Below are positions 1-8,064 of a stretch of 64,000 nucleotides of DNA, piece by piece. Position 1 is the stretch's first letter, and each line of letters opens with the position of its first letter. The notes under the pieces are model-generated. The model ran no database searches. It saw only the letters and a list, made by a program, of their open reading frames with translations, and was not told the origin of the DNA. The position numbers were made by a program, and so were the translations under genes. Origin of the DNA: CAWCFV01 sp963794995. GTDB lineage: Bacteria > Actinomycetota > Actinomycetes > JACCUZ01. The DNA lies in contig CAWCFV010000002.1 in NCBI GenBank assembly GCA_963794995.1, forward strand, positions 1,116,001 to 1,180,000. The letters are read 5' to 3'.

Positions 1-445
1 AGTCGCCCGCCCCGACCTCGAGGGTGCCGAACACCGTCTCGACGACCGCCGAGCCGCTCTCGACGTAGACGCACTCGTCGCCGATCGCATTGCGGTACAG
101 CGGCGAGGGCTGGTCCGCCACGGCGTAGGAGATGCGCACGTCGGCGTTGGCCATCAGGTGCTGGCGGCCGAGCACGGGGTCCTTCGCGGCGGCTGCGCCG
201 TCGAGCTTGTGCGTCTTGAGGTGGCGCGGCTTCAGCGGGTGGTTCGGCCGCCGGGAGAACGAGGGACCCTCGAAGACCTCGCTGGCCACGATCGCGGTGG
301 GGATGCCGCGGTGGTAGAGCAGCGACGCGTCCGAGGAGAAGCCCTCGACGCCCATCAGCTCCTCGGCGTAGAGCGTGCCGTCGGGCTGACGGAACTGGGT
401 GTGCCGCTTGCGCGGGACCTCGCCCACCTGGCGGTAGTAGGGCAT
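1..445 (-). CDS. hmgA: homogentisate 1,2-dioxygenase (3' end outside window)
   Basis: Iron enzyme that opens the ring of homogentisate to maleylacetoacetate in tyrosine and phenylalanine breakdown, in the cytoplasm. Only the N-terminal 148 residues are in the window and the gene runs off its left edge. It starts MPYYRQVGEVPRKRHTQFR and carries YAEELMG, SLLYHRGIPTA and the cupin-like stretch with YRNAIGDECVYVESG, all typical of the family. The ATG at 445 follows a strong GGGGGAGG ribosome site (complement of 451-458) by 5 bases. It is divergent from the unknown gene at 539 and fahA, so both arms of the pathway leave one 93-bp control region with three 9-bp repeats. Confidence 0.93.
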   Translation of the reverse strand, partial: MPYYRQVGEVPRKRHTQFRQPDGTLYAEELMGVEGFSSDASLLYHRGIPTAIVASEVFEGPSFSRRPNHPLKPRHLKTHKLDGAAAAKDPVLGRQHLMANADVRISYAVADQPSPLYRNAIGDECVYVESGSAVVETVFGTLEVGAGD

Positions 446-459
446 CGCAGCCTCCCCCT

Positions 460-486
460 GGTTCGACCCGTTCGACCGGTTCGACC
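460..486. repeat. three tandem 9-bp repeats in the hmgA divergent promoter region
   Basis: Three adjacent copies of (g/c)GTTCGACC fill 460-468, 469-477 and 478-486, between the hmgA start (445) and the gene starting at 539. The phased direct repeats overlap the place where an operator for the homogentisate genes would be expected. Function as a binding site is inference. Confidence 0.5.
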
Positions 487-526
487 TCGTCGTCGCACCC
501 CCAGCCTGCCACGCGCCCGCGCTCAC

Positions 527-532
527 TAGGGT
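527..532 (+). promoter_or_regulatory. putative -10 element for a leaderless transcript
   Basis: TAGGGT at 527-532 fits the actinobacterial TANNNT -10 pattern and ends 6 bases before the ATG at 539. No ribosome site lies between them, so the transcript probably starts at or next to the ATG. Confidence 0.45.
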
Positions 533-538
533 CGGGGC

Positions 539-1378
539 ATGCCCGCCGCCTCGCACCCGCTGCTCGCGGGACTGGTCGACGACGCGGCGCTGTTCCCGCC
601 CGGCAACGCCCCGATGGCCGAGGGGCTGGCCGCGCACGCGCGGCACCGGGCGGCACCGTACGCCGCCGCCGTCGGGCCGTTCCTCTGCGCCGCGTCCCGG
701 GTGCCGGAGCTGCTCGACGTCCTGCCCGGCGACCAGCGGATCGCGCTGTCGCTCGTCGTCGACGCCACCGGCGCGGTGGCGCACGGTGCGCTGCGCGCGG
801 TGGCCGCGGACGACCGCGTCGACCTCGTGGGGGTCGAGGCACCGCTGCGTCTGCTCGGCGACGACGCCGTCGCGGTGGGCGCCAACCTCGGCTCGCTCCC
901 CGGTGTCACCGGCTACCTCGAGGTCCCGGCCGACGAGGTTGCCGCCGGCCTGGACCTGGTCGGGCGCAGCGGGTGGGACGCGGTCAAGTACCGCACCGGC
1001 GGGGTCTCGAAGGACGCCTTCCCCGACGAGGCCCGGCTCGCGGGGCTCGTGGGCGAATGCGTCGCCCGCGGCCTGCCGGTCAAGCTGACGGCGGGGCTGC
1101 ACCACGCGGTGCGCAACACCTCACCGGAGGGCTTCGAGCAGCACGGCGTCCTCAACGTGCTGGTCGCCGTGCGGGCGGCGCGGTCGGGAGCGGACACGGG
1201 CCGCACCGAGTCGCTCCTGGCCGAGCGCGACGCCGGCGCCCTCGCCGCCGAGGTCCGCCGCTGGACGGAGGCGGACGCCGCCGCCGTCCGGTCCACCTTC
1301 CGGTCCTTCGGCTGCTGCGGAGTGACCGACCCCCTCGACGACCTGGCCGACCTCGGCGTGCTGGAGGACCATCCGTGA
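539..1378 (+). CDS. conserved protein of unknown function in the homogentisate operon
   Basis: 279-residue protein I do not recognise by name. It has no signal peptide or membrane segment. It opens with LLAGLVDDAALFPPGNAPM, and later strand-like stretches such as WDAVKYRTGG (about 146-155) and PVKLTAGLHHAVR (about 180-192) suggest a TIM-barrel-like alpha/beta fold; that is inference. The stop codon overlaps the GTG start of fahA (1375-1378), so the two are translationally coupled. The location between divergent hmgA and fahA suggests a role in homogentisate breakdown, for example the otherwise unassigned maleylacetoacetate isomerase step, but no sequence feature proves this. The start is chosen because a -10 element lies 6 bases upstream. 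Confidence 0.85.
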   Translation: MPAASHPLLAGLVDDAALFPPGNAPMAEGLAAHARHRAAPYAAAVGPFLCAASRVPELLDVLPGDQRIALSLVVDATGAVAHGALRAVAADDRVDLVGVEAPLRLLGDDAVAVGANLGSLPGVTGYLEVPADEVAAGLDLVGRSGWDAVKYRTGGVSKDAFPDEARLAGLVGECVARGLPVKLTAGLHHAVRNTSPEGFEQHGVLNVLVAVRAARSGADTGRTESLLAERDAGALAAEVRRWTEADAAAVRSTFRSFGCCGVTDPLDDLADLGVLEDHP

Positions 1379-2586
1379 CCACCTGGCCGACCATCCCCGA
1401 CGGGTCGCCGTTCCCGGCGTCCAACCTGCCCTACGGCGTGTTCGTCCACGGCGGTGAGGCGCCCCGGGTGGGCGTCGCGCTCGGCGACCACGTGATCGAC
1501 CTCGCCCCGCTGGCCGCGGTCGAGGGGCTCGACGGCGGCCACGTCTTCCAGGCGCCGTCGCTCAACCCGTTCCTCGCCATGGGACGGCCGGCCTGGTCGG
1601 CCGTGCGGTCGTGGCTGGTCGAGCTGCTCCAGCACGAGGGGCACCGCGACCTGGTCGAGGGCCACCTGGTCCGGCGGTCCGAGGTCACCATGTCGATGCC
1701 CTTCGAGGTAGCCGACTACGTCGACTTCTACTCCTCGCAGCACCATGCCGAGAACGTCGGCCGGATCTTCCGGCCGGACGGCGACGCGCTCACCCCGAAC
1801 TGGAAGCACCTGCCGATCGGCTACCACGGCCGCTCCGGCACCGTCGTGGTGTCAGGCACCGACGTGGTGCGGCCCAGCGGCCAGCGCCGGCCGCCGGACG
1901 CGGACGCGCCGACGTACGGGCCGTCCCAGCGGCTCGACATCGAGGCCGAGATCGGCTTCGTGGTGGGCACCCCGTCACCGCAGGGGACTCCCGTGCCGGT
2001 CGGAGACTTCGACCAGCACGTGTTCGGGCTGTGCCTGCTCAACGACTGGAGCGCCCGCGACCTGCAGGCCTGGGAGTACGTGCCGCTCGGCCCGTTCCTC
2101 GGCAAGTCGTTCGCCACCTCGGTGTCACCGTGGGTCGTGCCGCTGGAGGCCCTGTCGGCCGCGCGGGTGCCGGGGCCGGTGCAGGAGCCGGCCGTCCTCC
2201 CCTACCTCGAGCGGGCGGCCGACTGGGGACTCGACCTGCGGCTCGAGGTGACGTGGAACGGCACGGTGGTCGCACGGCCGCCGTTCGCGCAGATGTACTG
2301 GACCCCGGACCAGCAGCTGGCGCACCTCACCGTCAACGGCGCGTCGCTGCGTACCGGCGACCTGTTCGCCTCGGGCACCGTCTCCGGCCCGGCCAAGGAC
2401 GAGCGGGGCTCGTTCCTCGAGCTGAGCTGGAACGGGAGCGAGCCGGTCACCCTCGACGACGGGACGACGCGGCGGTTCCTCGAGGACGGCGACGAGGTGA
2501 CGGTCACCGCCTGGGCCCCCGGCGCCGACGGCAGCCGGATCGGCTTCGGCGAGGTCCGCGGTCGGGTGGTGCCGACCCGCGGCTGA
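1375..2586 (+). CDS. fahA: fumarylacetoacetase
   Basis: Last enzyme of tyrosine breakdown, hydrolysing fumarylacetoacetate to fumarate and acetoacetate. 403 residues, near the usual length of about 420. The N-terminal SH3-like domain (to about 115) is followed by the FAH fold. The metal ligands of the family are visible as Asp117 (VDFYSS), Glu190 and Glu192 (DIEAEIGFV) and Asp224 (LNDWSARD). The active-site region has WKHLPIGYHGRSGT. The GTG start overlaps the stop of the upstream unknown gene by 4 bases, which fixes the start. It converges with hppD, whose stop is only 8 bases away. Confidence 0.96.
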   Translation: MTTWPTIPDGSPFPASNLPYGVFVHGGEAPRVGVALGDHVIDLAPLAAVEGLDGGHVFQAPSLNPFLAMGRPAWSAVRSWLVELLQHEGHRDLVEGHLVRRSEVTMSMPFEVADYVDFYSSQHHAENVGRIFRPDGDALTPNWKHLPIGYHGRSGTVVVSGTDVVRPSGQRRPPDADAPTYGPSQRLDIEAEIGFVVGTPSPQGTPVPVGDFDQHVFGLCLLNDWSARDLQAWEYVPLGPFLGKSFATSVSPWVVPLEALSAARVPGPVQEPAVLPYLERAADWGLDLRLEVTWNGTVVARPPFAQMYWTPDQQLAHLTVNGASLRTGDLFASGTVSGPAKDERGSFLELSWNGSEPVTLDDGTTRRFLEDGDEVTVTAWAPGADGSRIGFGEVRGRVVPTRG

Positions 2587-2593
2587 ACCGATC

Positions 2594-3817
2594 TCAGAGG
2601 TTGCCGCGGCGCTCCTGCTCGCGCTCGATCGCCTCGAAGAGCGCCTTGAAGTTGCCCTTGCCGAAGCCCAGTGAGCCGTGCCGCTCGATGACCTCGAAGA
2701 ACACCGTGGGGCGGTCGCCGATCGGCCGGGTGAAGATCTGCAGCAGGTAGCCGTCCTCGTCGCGGTCGACGAGGATGCCGCGCTCCTGGAGCTCCTCGAT
2801 CGGGACCCGCACCTCGCCGATCCGGGCTCGCAGCTCAGGGTCCTCGTAGTACGAGTCCGGCGTGACGAGGAACTCGACACCCTCGGCGCGCATCTGGTCG
2901 ACCGTGCGCAGGATGTCGTTGGTGGCCAGGGCGAGGTGCTGGGCCCCGGGCCCGTCGTAGAACTCGAGGAACTCGTCGATCTGCGACTTCTTCTTCGCGA
3001 TCGCCGGCTCGTTGAGGGGGAACTTCACCCGGTGGTTGCCGTTGGCGACGACCTTCGACATCAGCGCCGAGTAGTCGGTGGCGATGTCGTCCCCGATGAA
3101 CTCGGCCATGTTCACGAAGCCCATGACCCGGTTGTAGAACCCGACCCACTCGTCCATCTGCCCGAGCTCGACGTTCCCGACGACGTGGTCCAGCGCCTGG
3201 AAGAGCCGCTTCGGCGAGCCGTCGCGCTTGACGTACCCGGAGCTGCGCGTGACGTAGCCCGGGAGGTACGGGCCGGTGTAGCGGGAGCGGTCGACCAGCG
3301 AGTGCACGGTGTCGCCGTACGCCGCGATCGAGGCAGTCCGGACCGTGCCGTGCTCGTCGGTGAGGTCGGTCGGCTCCTGCACGACCGTGGCCCCCTGCGT
3401 GCGCGCGTGCGCCACGCAGGCGTCGACGTCGGGGACCTCGAGGGCGATGTCGACGACGCCGTCGCCGTGGGCCCGGTGGTGGTCGAGCAGGGCGCTGCCC
3501 GGCGCGACCCCGCCCTTGACCACGAACCGGCACGAGCCGCTCTTGAGCACGAAGGCCTTGTGGTCCCGGTTGCCGGTCTCCGGGCCGGAGTAGGCGACCA
3601 GCTCCATCCCGAAGGCGGACTGGTACCAGTGCGCGGTCTGGGTCGCGTTGCCCACGACGAACACCACGGCGTCCCAGCCGGTGACCGGGAAGGGGTCGGC
3701 GCTGGCGTCGTACTCGACGAGGCCGACCAGCTGCCGCAGCTGCTCCGGCGAGAGCTCGGCGGCCTTCTCGGCGTCGGTGAGGGCAGGGATGGCCGAGGGG
3801 GCCGCATCGGTCGTCAT
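2594..3817 (-). CDS. hppD: 4-hydroxyphenylpyruvate dioxygenase
   Basis: Converts 4-hydroxyphenylpyruvate to homogentisate, the substrate of HmgA encoded at the left end of the window. 407 residues with two vicinal-oxygen-chelate domains. The three Fe(II) ligands are visible as His211 (ALDHVVGNVEL), His294 (GAQHLALATND) and Glu375 (FFEVIER), and the C-terminal helix motif GFGKGNFKALFEAIE is present. The start at MTTDAAP is chosen by comparison with family N-termini; an in-frame ATG at 3865 would add 16 residues and cover the inverted repeat at 3834-3862. It is divergent from an AsnC-family gene, its likely regulator. Confidence 0.95.
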   Translation of the reverse strand: MTTDAAPSAIPALTDAEKAAELSPEQLRQLVGLVEYDASADPFPVTGWDAVVFVVGNATQTAHWYQSAFGMELVAYSGPETGNRDHKAFVLKSGSCRFVVKGGVAPGSALLDHHRAHGDGVVDIALEVPDVDACVAHARTQGATVVQEPTDLTDEHGTVRTASIAAYGDTVHSLVDRSRYTGPYLPGYVTRSSGYVKRDGSPKRLFQALDHVVGNVELGQMDEWVGFYNRVMGFVNMAEFIGDDIATDYSALMSKVVANGNHRVKFPLNEPAIAKKKSQIDEFLEFYDGPGAQHLALATNDILRTVDQMRAEGVEFLVTPDSYYEDPELRARIGEVRVPIEELQERGILVDRDEDGYLLQIFTRPIGDRPTVFFEVIERHGSLGFGKGNFKALFEAIEREQERRGNL

Positions 3818-3833
3818 GACCAGGGATCGAAGC

Positions 3834-3862
3834 GCAGACGTGACACCGTGCGCAACGTCTGC
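3834..3862. promoter_or_regulatory. 8-bp inverted repeat between hppD and AsnC gene, candidate operator
   Basis: GCAGACGT (3834-3841) and ACGTCTGC (3855-3862) are perfect complements separated by 13 bases, with arm centres 21 bp apart (two helical turns). The repeat lies between the divergent starts of hppD (3817) and the AsnC-type gene (3922). Spacing and position fit a dimer site for the adjacent regulator; binding is inferred. Confidence 0.5.
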
Positions 3863-3921
3863 CATTCTCGCTGGACAACCTGCTCGGTCCCGACCGCCCA
3901 CTCCGCCGCGAGGTGCACACG

Positions 3922-4425
3922 ATGCCCACTCCCGGGCGCCGGTACGTCGACGCCCTCGACGCGCGGATCGTCGAGGTCTTCGCGACCGAGCCGCGGGTCG
4001 GGGTCCTGGAGTGCTCGCGCCGGCTGGGGGTCGCCCGGGGCACCGTGCAGGCCCGGCTGGACCGGATGGTCCGGGCCGGGGTGATCCGGGGCTGGGGCCC
4101 CGAGCTGGACCCCGCGGCGATGGGCTACGCGGTGACCGCGTTCGTCACCCTCGAGATCCGCCAGCAGCACCCCAGCCGCGCCGCGCACGACGCGGTCTCC
4201 GAGCAGCTCGCCACCGTTCCCGAGGTGCTGGAGGCGCACACCACCACCGGGACCGGGGACATGCTGGTGCGCATCGTGGCCCGCTCCAACGCCGACCTGC
4301 AGCGCGTGATCGACCGGCTCCTGGCCGCCGAGGGCGTGGTGCGGGCCTCGACCGTGATCGCGCTCGACACGCAGGTCAGCCCCCGCGTCCTCCCCCTGCT
4401 CCGCGAGGCGGCCACCGACTCCTGA
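3922..4425 (+). CDS. Lrp/AsnC family transcriptional regulator
   Basis: 167-residue regulator with an N-terminal winged helix-turn-helix (about 10-60, with LECSRRLGVARGTVQARLDR) and a C-terminal RAM/AsnC effector domain (about 70-150, with VTLEIRQQHP and TGTGDMLVRIVAR). The family forms oligomers that sense amino acids. It is divergent from hppD and likely controls aromatic amino acid breakdown, perhaps through the inverted repeat in the shared intergenic region. The ATG at 3922 is preferred over GTG 3913 because GCGAGG ends 8 bases before it. Confidence 0.92.
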   Translation: MPTPGRRYVDALDARIVEVFATEPRVGVLECSRRLGVARGTVQARLDRMVRAGVIRGWGPELDPAAMGYAVTAFVTLEIRQQHPSRAAHDAVSEQLATVPEVLEAHTTTGTGDMLVRIVARSNADLQRVIDRLLAAEGVVRASTVIALDTQVSPRVLPLLREAATDS

Positions 4426-4539
4426 CCGTCGGTCGTTGCGGCGTGTCAGGGCGGCAGCGCGCACGCTCGGCGGGGACGTCAGGCAAAGTCGACGTCAACT
4501 GGCCCGGCCACCGAGGGCCCCACCGGGAGGATGGTCCGC

Positions 4540-5803
4540 ATGCCCCACCCGCTCGGCCCACCTCGTCACGCCCTGCGCGGACTCGCTCTCGTCGCGGTCG
4601 CCGCGACCGCCGCCGTGCTCGCGCCGGCCACGGCCGCAGCGGCCGACCAGCTGCCGCTGTCGGTCAGCGACCAGGCGGTCGCCGACAAGCTGGCCGTGCG
4701 CTCGCAGCGGGCCGACCTCGGCCCCGACCTGGCCGGACTCGTCACGGACCCCGCGACGGGGCAGGTCCTCTGGTCGCGCACGCCGGACGAGCGCCAGATC
4801 CCGGCGTCCAACACCAAGATCGTCACCGGCGTGAACGCCCTCGAGGCGTTCGGGCCGGCGCACCGCTTCACCACGCGGGTCATGACCGGGAGCACCGCCC
4901 GGCGGGTCGTGCTCGTGGGCGGCGGCGACCCGTCGTTGCGCGCCCGCCAGCTCGGCGCGATGGCCCGCACCGTGGTGGCCGGCCTGCAGGCCCAGGGCAT
5001 CCGGCGGGTGAAGGTGCAGGTCGACGACTCGCTGTTCCCCGCCCCGACCCTCGCCTACGGCTGGAAGTCGTCCTACCAGATCCGCGACGTGTCACCTGTG
5101 CGCGCCCTCGTCGTCGACCAGCACCGGCGCTGGGACACCTCGCTCGACGCCGGACGCGTGTTCGCCCGCAAGCTCGTCAAGCGTGGCGTCGCGGTGCGCA
5201 GCGTCACCCGCGCCACGCGGCCCGACGGGTCCACGGTGCTGGCCGAGAGCCAGGGCGCAGACGTCGGCAGCCAGGTCGCCGGCATGCTGCAGACCAGTGA
5301 CAACGACGTGGCCGAGGGCCTGCACCGCCTGGTGGCGCTGCAGACGGGCTACCCCGCCACCTGGGCCGGGGCGCAGGAGGCCCAGCGGGCCGGCCTGGCG
5401 CGGCTCGGGCGTCACCCTGAGCACCCCCGTCCACGACGGCAGCGGGCTCTCCCGGCGCAACCGGCTCACGGCGAGAACCCTGGTCGCCACGCTCTCGACG
5501 GCCCTCGACCCGGCCCACCCGAACCTCGCGGCGCTGAGCGCCGGGGCCTTCGCGGTGGCCGGGGTCAGCGGCACGCTCGCCCCGAACTACCTGCGCTACG
5601 TCACCAACCCGACCCGCTGCGCGCGGGGCCTGATCGAGGCCAAGACCGGTTCGCTGTCCGGGGTGATCTCGCTCAGCGGGTACGCCCGCGGCGCCGACGG
5701 CAACCTCAAGGTCTTCTCGTTCCTGCTCAACCGGGTGCCCTCGACCCTCACCACGCGACGGGCCGTCGACCGCCTCGCGACCACGGTGACCGGCTGCTGG
5801 TAG
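4540..5803 (+). pseudogene. dacB: D-alanyl-D-alanine carboxypeptidase/endopeptidase, PBP4 type, frameshifted
   Basis: Peptidase S13 (PBP4/DacB) that trims peptidoglycan peptides. A signal peptide (about 1-35, ending TAAAA) is followed by the SxxK motif Ser90-Asn-Thr-Lys93, the SxN motif in LQTSDNDVAE and KTG in EAKTGSLSG. The reading frame is broken: it runs to the GGG at 5407-5409, after which the family sequence VTLSTPVHDGSGLS continues one base further on. Removing one G there restores a 420-residue protein of normal length. Either a real lesion or a homopolymer sequencing error. The ATG at 4540 is used because GGGAGG at 4525-4530 is 9 bases upstream, while ATG 4531 abuts it. Confidence 0.85.
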
Positions 5804-5846
5804 GCGGCACCAGGCCTGCTGCGGCGGGCCATAGGATGGGTCGATC

Positions 5847-6203
5847 ATGGATCTCGAGGTGTCGACCCGCCGAGTCGGTGAGCGGGTGGTCGTCGCGGTC
5901 GCCGGCGAGGTCGACCTGGAGACCGCCTCCCAGATGGGCGACGCCGCGCTCGCGGCGGCGCAGGACTCCCCGCACCTGGTGCTCGACCTGGCGGGGGTCA
6001 CCTTCCTGGACTCGACCGGCCTGAAGGTCCTGCTGGCCGTCCAGCGTCGCGCCCAGCTGGCCAGCGGCTCGCTGGTGCTGGCGGGCGCCCCGCGGCCGGT
6101 GCTGCGGATCCTGACCCTCACCGGCCTCGAGGACGCCTTCACCTTCTACGACTCCGTCGGCGACCTGCCCGCCGTCATCGACGACGCAGGGCCCACGACC
6201 TGA
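5847..6203 (+). CDS. STAS-domain anti-sigma factor antagonist
   Basis: 118-residue single STAS domain of the SpoIIAA/RsbV type. Such proteins bind an anti-sigma factor ATPase when unphosphorylated and are released by phosphorylation of a conserved serine, here Ser56 in FLDSTGLKVLL. It could pair with the RsbW-like proteins encoded at 15456 or 56324, though neither is adjacent. TAGGAT at 5832-5837 resembles a -10 element 9 bases before the ATG. The 3' end overlaps the convergent helicase gene by 29 bases. Confidence 0.92.
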   Translation: MDLEVSTRRVGERVVVAVAGEVDLETASQMGDAALAAAQDSPHLVLDLAGVTFLDSTGLKVLLAVQRRAQLASGSLVLAGAPRPVLRILTLTGLEDAFTFYDSVGDLPAVIDDAGPTT

Positions 6204-7947
6204 TCAGGTCGATCCGCGCCTGGAGCTGCTCGGCGCTGGCCTGCGCGGCCGGCGGTCCCCCGCAGTCCTGACGCAGCTGCGTGTGCACCGCCCCGTGCGG
6301 GATGCCGGTGCGGTGGAACCACGCCCCCACCAGCCCGTTGAGCTCCTTGCGCAGGGCGGGCACCGCGCGGTGCAGCGCGCTCTCCGCGGCCGTCGGCGCC
6401 CGGCGGGCCTGCCGCGAGCCCGACGTCTGCTGGCTGCGCTGGCGCTCGCGGAGCAGCGTGGCGACCTGGTCCGGCTCGAGCAGGCCGGGCAGCCCCAGGA
6501 AGTCCTCCTCCTCGGCCGACCCCACGCCGGCCTGGCTGCCGAACTCCCCCCCGTCGAACAGCACCCGGTCGAAGGTGGCCTCGGCCTCGAGCGCCTCGAA
6601 GCTCGCCTCGTCGGCACCCGGCTCGGTCTGCAGGCGGTCGGCCTCGGCGAGCAGCGCGTCCTCGGGACCGAAGAGGTCGCCCTCGTCCGCCCCGCGAGGT
6701 CGGTCGAGCGCGTGGTCGCGCTCGAGCTCCATCTCCGCGGCGTGCTGGAGCAGGGGCGGGACCGAGGGCAGGAAGACCGAGGCGGTCTCCCCCCGGCGAC
6801 GGGCCCGCACGAACCTGCCGACGGCCTGGGCGAAGAACAGCGGGGTGGCCGTCGAGGTCGCGTAGACGCCGACGGACAGCCGAGGGACGTCGACCCCTTC
6901 CGACACCATGCGGACCGCCACCATCCACCGGTCCTCCGACGCCGCGAAGGCGTCGATGCGGGCGCTGGCCCCTGGCTCGTCGGAGAGCACGACGGTGGGC
7001 GCCTCGCCGCTGATCCGGCGCAGCTGGGCGGCGTACGCGCGCGCCGTGACCTGGTCGGTGGCGATCACCAGGCCGCCCGCGTCCGGGACGCCGCGGCGCA
7101 CCTCGGTGAGGCGGCGGTCGGCAGCGGCGAGCACTTGCGGGATCCAGTTGCCCTGCGGGTCCAGCGCGGTCCGCCAGGCCGAGGCCGTCAGGTCCTTGGT
7201 CAGCGGCTCACCGAGGGTCGCCGACACCTCGTCGCCCGCGCGGGTCCGCCAGCGCATCTGCCCGGAGTACGACAGGAAGATCACCGGCCGGACGACGCCG
7301 TCGGCCAGCCCGCGGCCGTAGCCGTAGGAGTAGTCGGCGCTCGAGCGGCGCACCCCGTCACGGCCCTCGGCGTAGGTGACGAAGGGGATCGCGCTGGTGT
7401 CCGAACGGAACGGCGTGCCGGTCAGCGCGAGGCGGCGGGTCGCCGGGTCGAACGCCTCGCGCACCGCATCACCCCACGACCGGGCATCACCCCCGTGGTG
7501 CACCTCGTCGAGCACCACCAGCGTGCGCCGGGTCTCGCTGCGCCGCCGGTGCAGGAGCGGGTGGGCGGCGACCTGGGCGTAGGTGACGGCCACGCCGGTG
7601 AAGTCGGCCCCGACCGCGCCCTGGCCGTTCGTGAACCGCGGGTCGAGGTGGATGCCCACCCGGCCGGCGGCGTCGGCCCACTGGTGCTTGAGGTGCTCGG
7701 TCGGCGCCACCACGGTGACGGCGTCGACGACCCGCCGCTCCAGCAGCTCGCTCGCCACGCGCAGGGCGAAGGTCGTCTTGCCGGCGCCGGGGGTGGCCAC
7801 GGCCAGGAAGTCGCGAGCGGCCGCCCCGTCGCGCGCCAGGTAGGCGTCGAGCGCCTCCTGCTGCCAGGCGCGCAGCGCCTCGGCGGTGCCCCAGGGGGCA
7901 CGGAGGGGGAAGGCGGGTGAGAGGTGGGAGGCGGCGCTGGTACTCAT
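6175..7947 (-). CDS. SF2 DEAD/DEAH-box helicase
   Basis: 590-residue superfamily 2 ATP-dependent nucleic acid helicase. Motif I is ATPGAGKTT (51-59), motif II is the DEVHH at 147-151, motif III is LTGTPFRSD, and motif VI is AVGRFVRARRRGE with the arginine fingers. The second RecA domain precedes an acidic linker (about 440-500) and a C-terminal helical region with no named fold that I recognise. The DEVHH box recalls restriction-type and UvrB-like helicases, but no nuclease or methylase neighbour is present, so a housekeeping repair or RNA role is equally possible. The ATG at 7947 gives the N-terminus that starts the helicase core; longer upstream reading is not coding-like. Confidence 0.9.
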   Translation of the reverse strand: MSTSAASHLSPAFPLRAPWGTAEALRAWQQEALDAYLARDGAAARDFLAVATPGAGKTTFALRVASELLERRVVDAVTVVAPTEHLKHQWADAAGRVGIHLDPRFTNGQGAVGADFTGVAVTYAQVAAHPLLHRRRSETRRTLVVLDEVHHGGDARSWGDAVREAFDPATRRLALTGTPFRSDTSAIPFVTYAEGRDGVRRSSADYSYGYGRGLADGVVRPVIFLSYSGQMRWRTRAGDEVSATLGEPLTKDLTASAWRTALDPQGNWIPQVLAAADRRLTEVRRGVPDAGGLVIATDQVTARAYAAQLRRISGEAPTVVLSDEPGASARIDAFAASEDRWMVAVRMVSEGVDVPRLSVGVYATSTATPLFFAQAVGRFVRARRRGETASVFLPSVPPLLQHAAEMELERDHALDRPRGADEGDLFGPEDALLAEADRLQTEPGADEASFEALEAEATFDRVLFDGGEFGSQAGVGSAEEEDFLGLPGLLEPDQVATLLRERQRSQQTSGSRQARRAPTAAESALHRAVPALRKELNGLVGAWFHRTGIPHGAVHTQLRQDCGGPPAAQASAEQLQARIDLIRSWALRRR

Positions 7948-8064
7948 CGGTCCGGCGAGGTTACCGAGCCCGGCCCGACGACATGCCGGGGTCCCACGTA
8001 CCCCGGGATCCGGCCCCCGGGTGCTAGGGCGTGTCGCGCCCGGGGAGGCTGGTAGACCTGAGCC

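Noticed and set aside
2678..4084. Long open frame on the plus strand opposite hppD
   Set aside because: Its translation is low-complexity Arg/Val/Asp text with no family motif and lies fully antisense to hppD and over the AsnC gene; a high-GC shadow. The same applies to many other long antisense frames in the window.
6175..7947. Helicase as part of a defence island
   Set aside because: Neighbours are housekeeping genes and no nuclease, methylase or mobile element is near.
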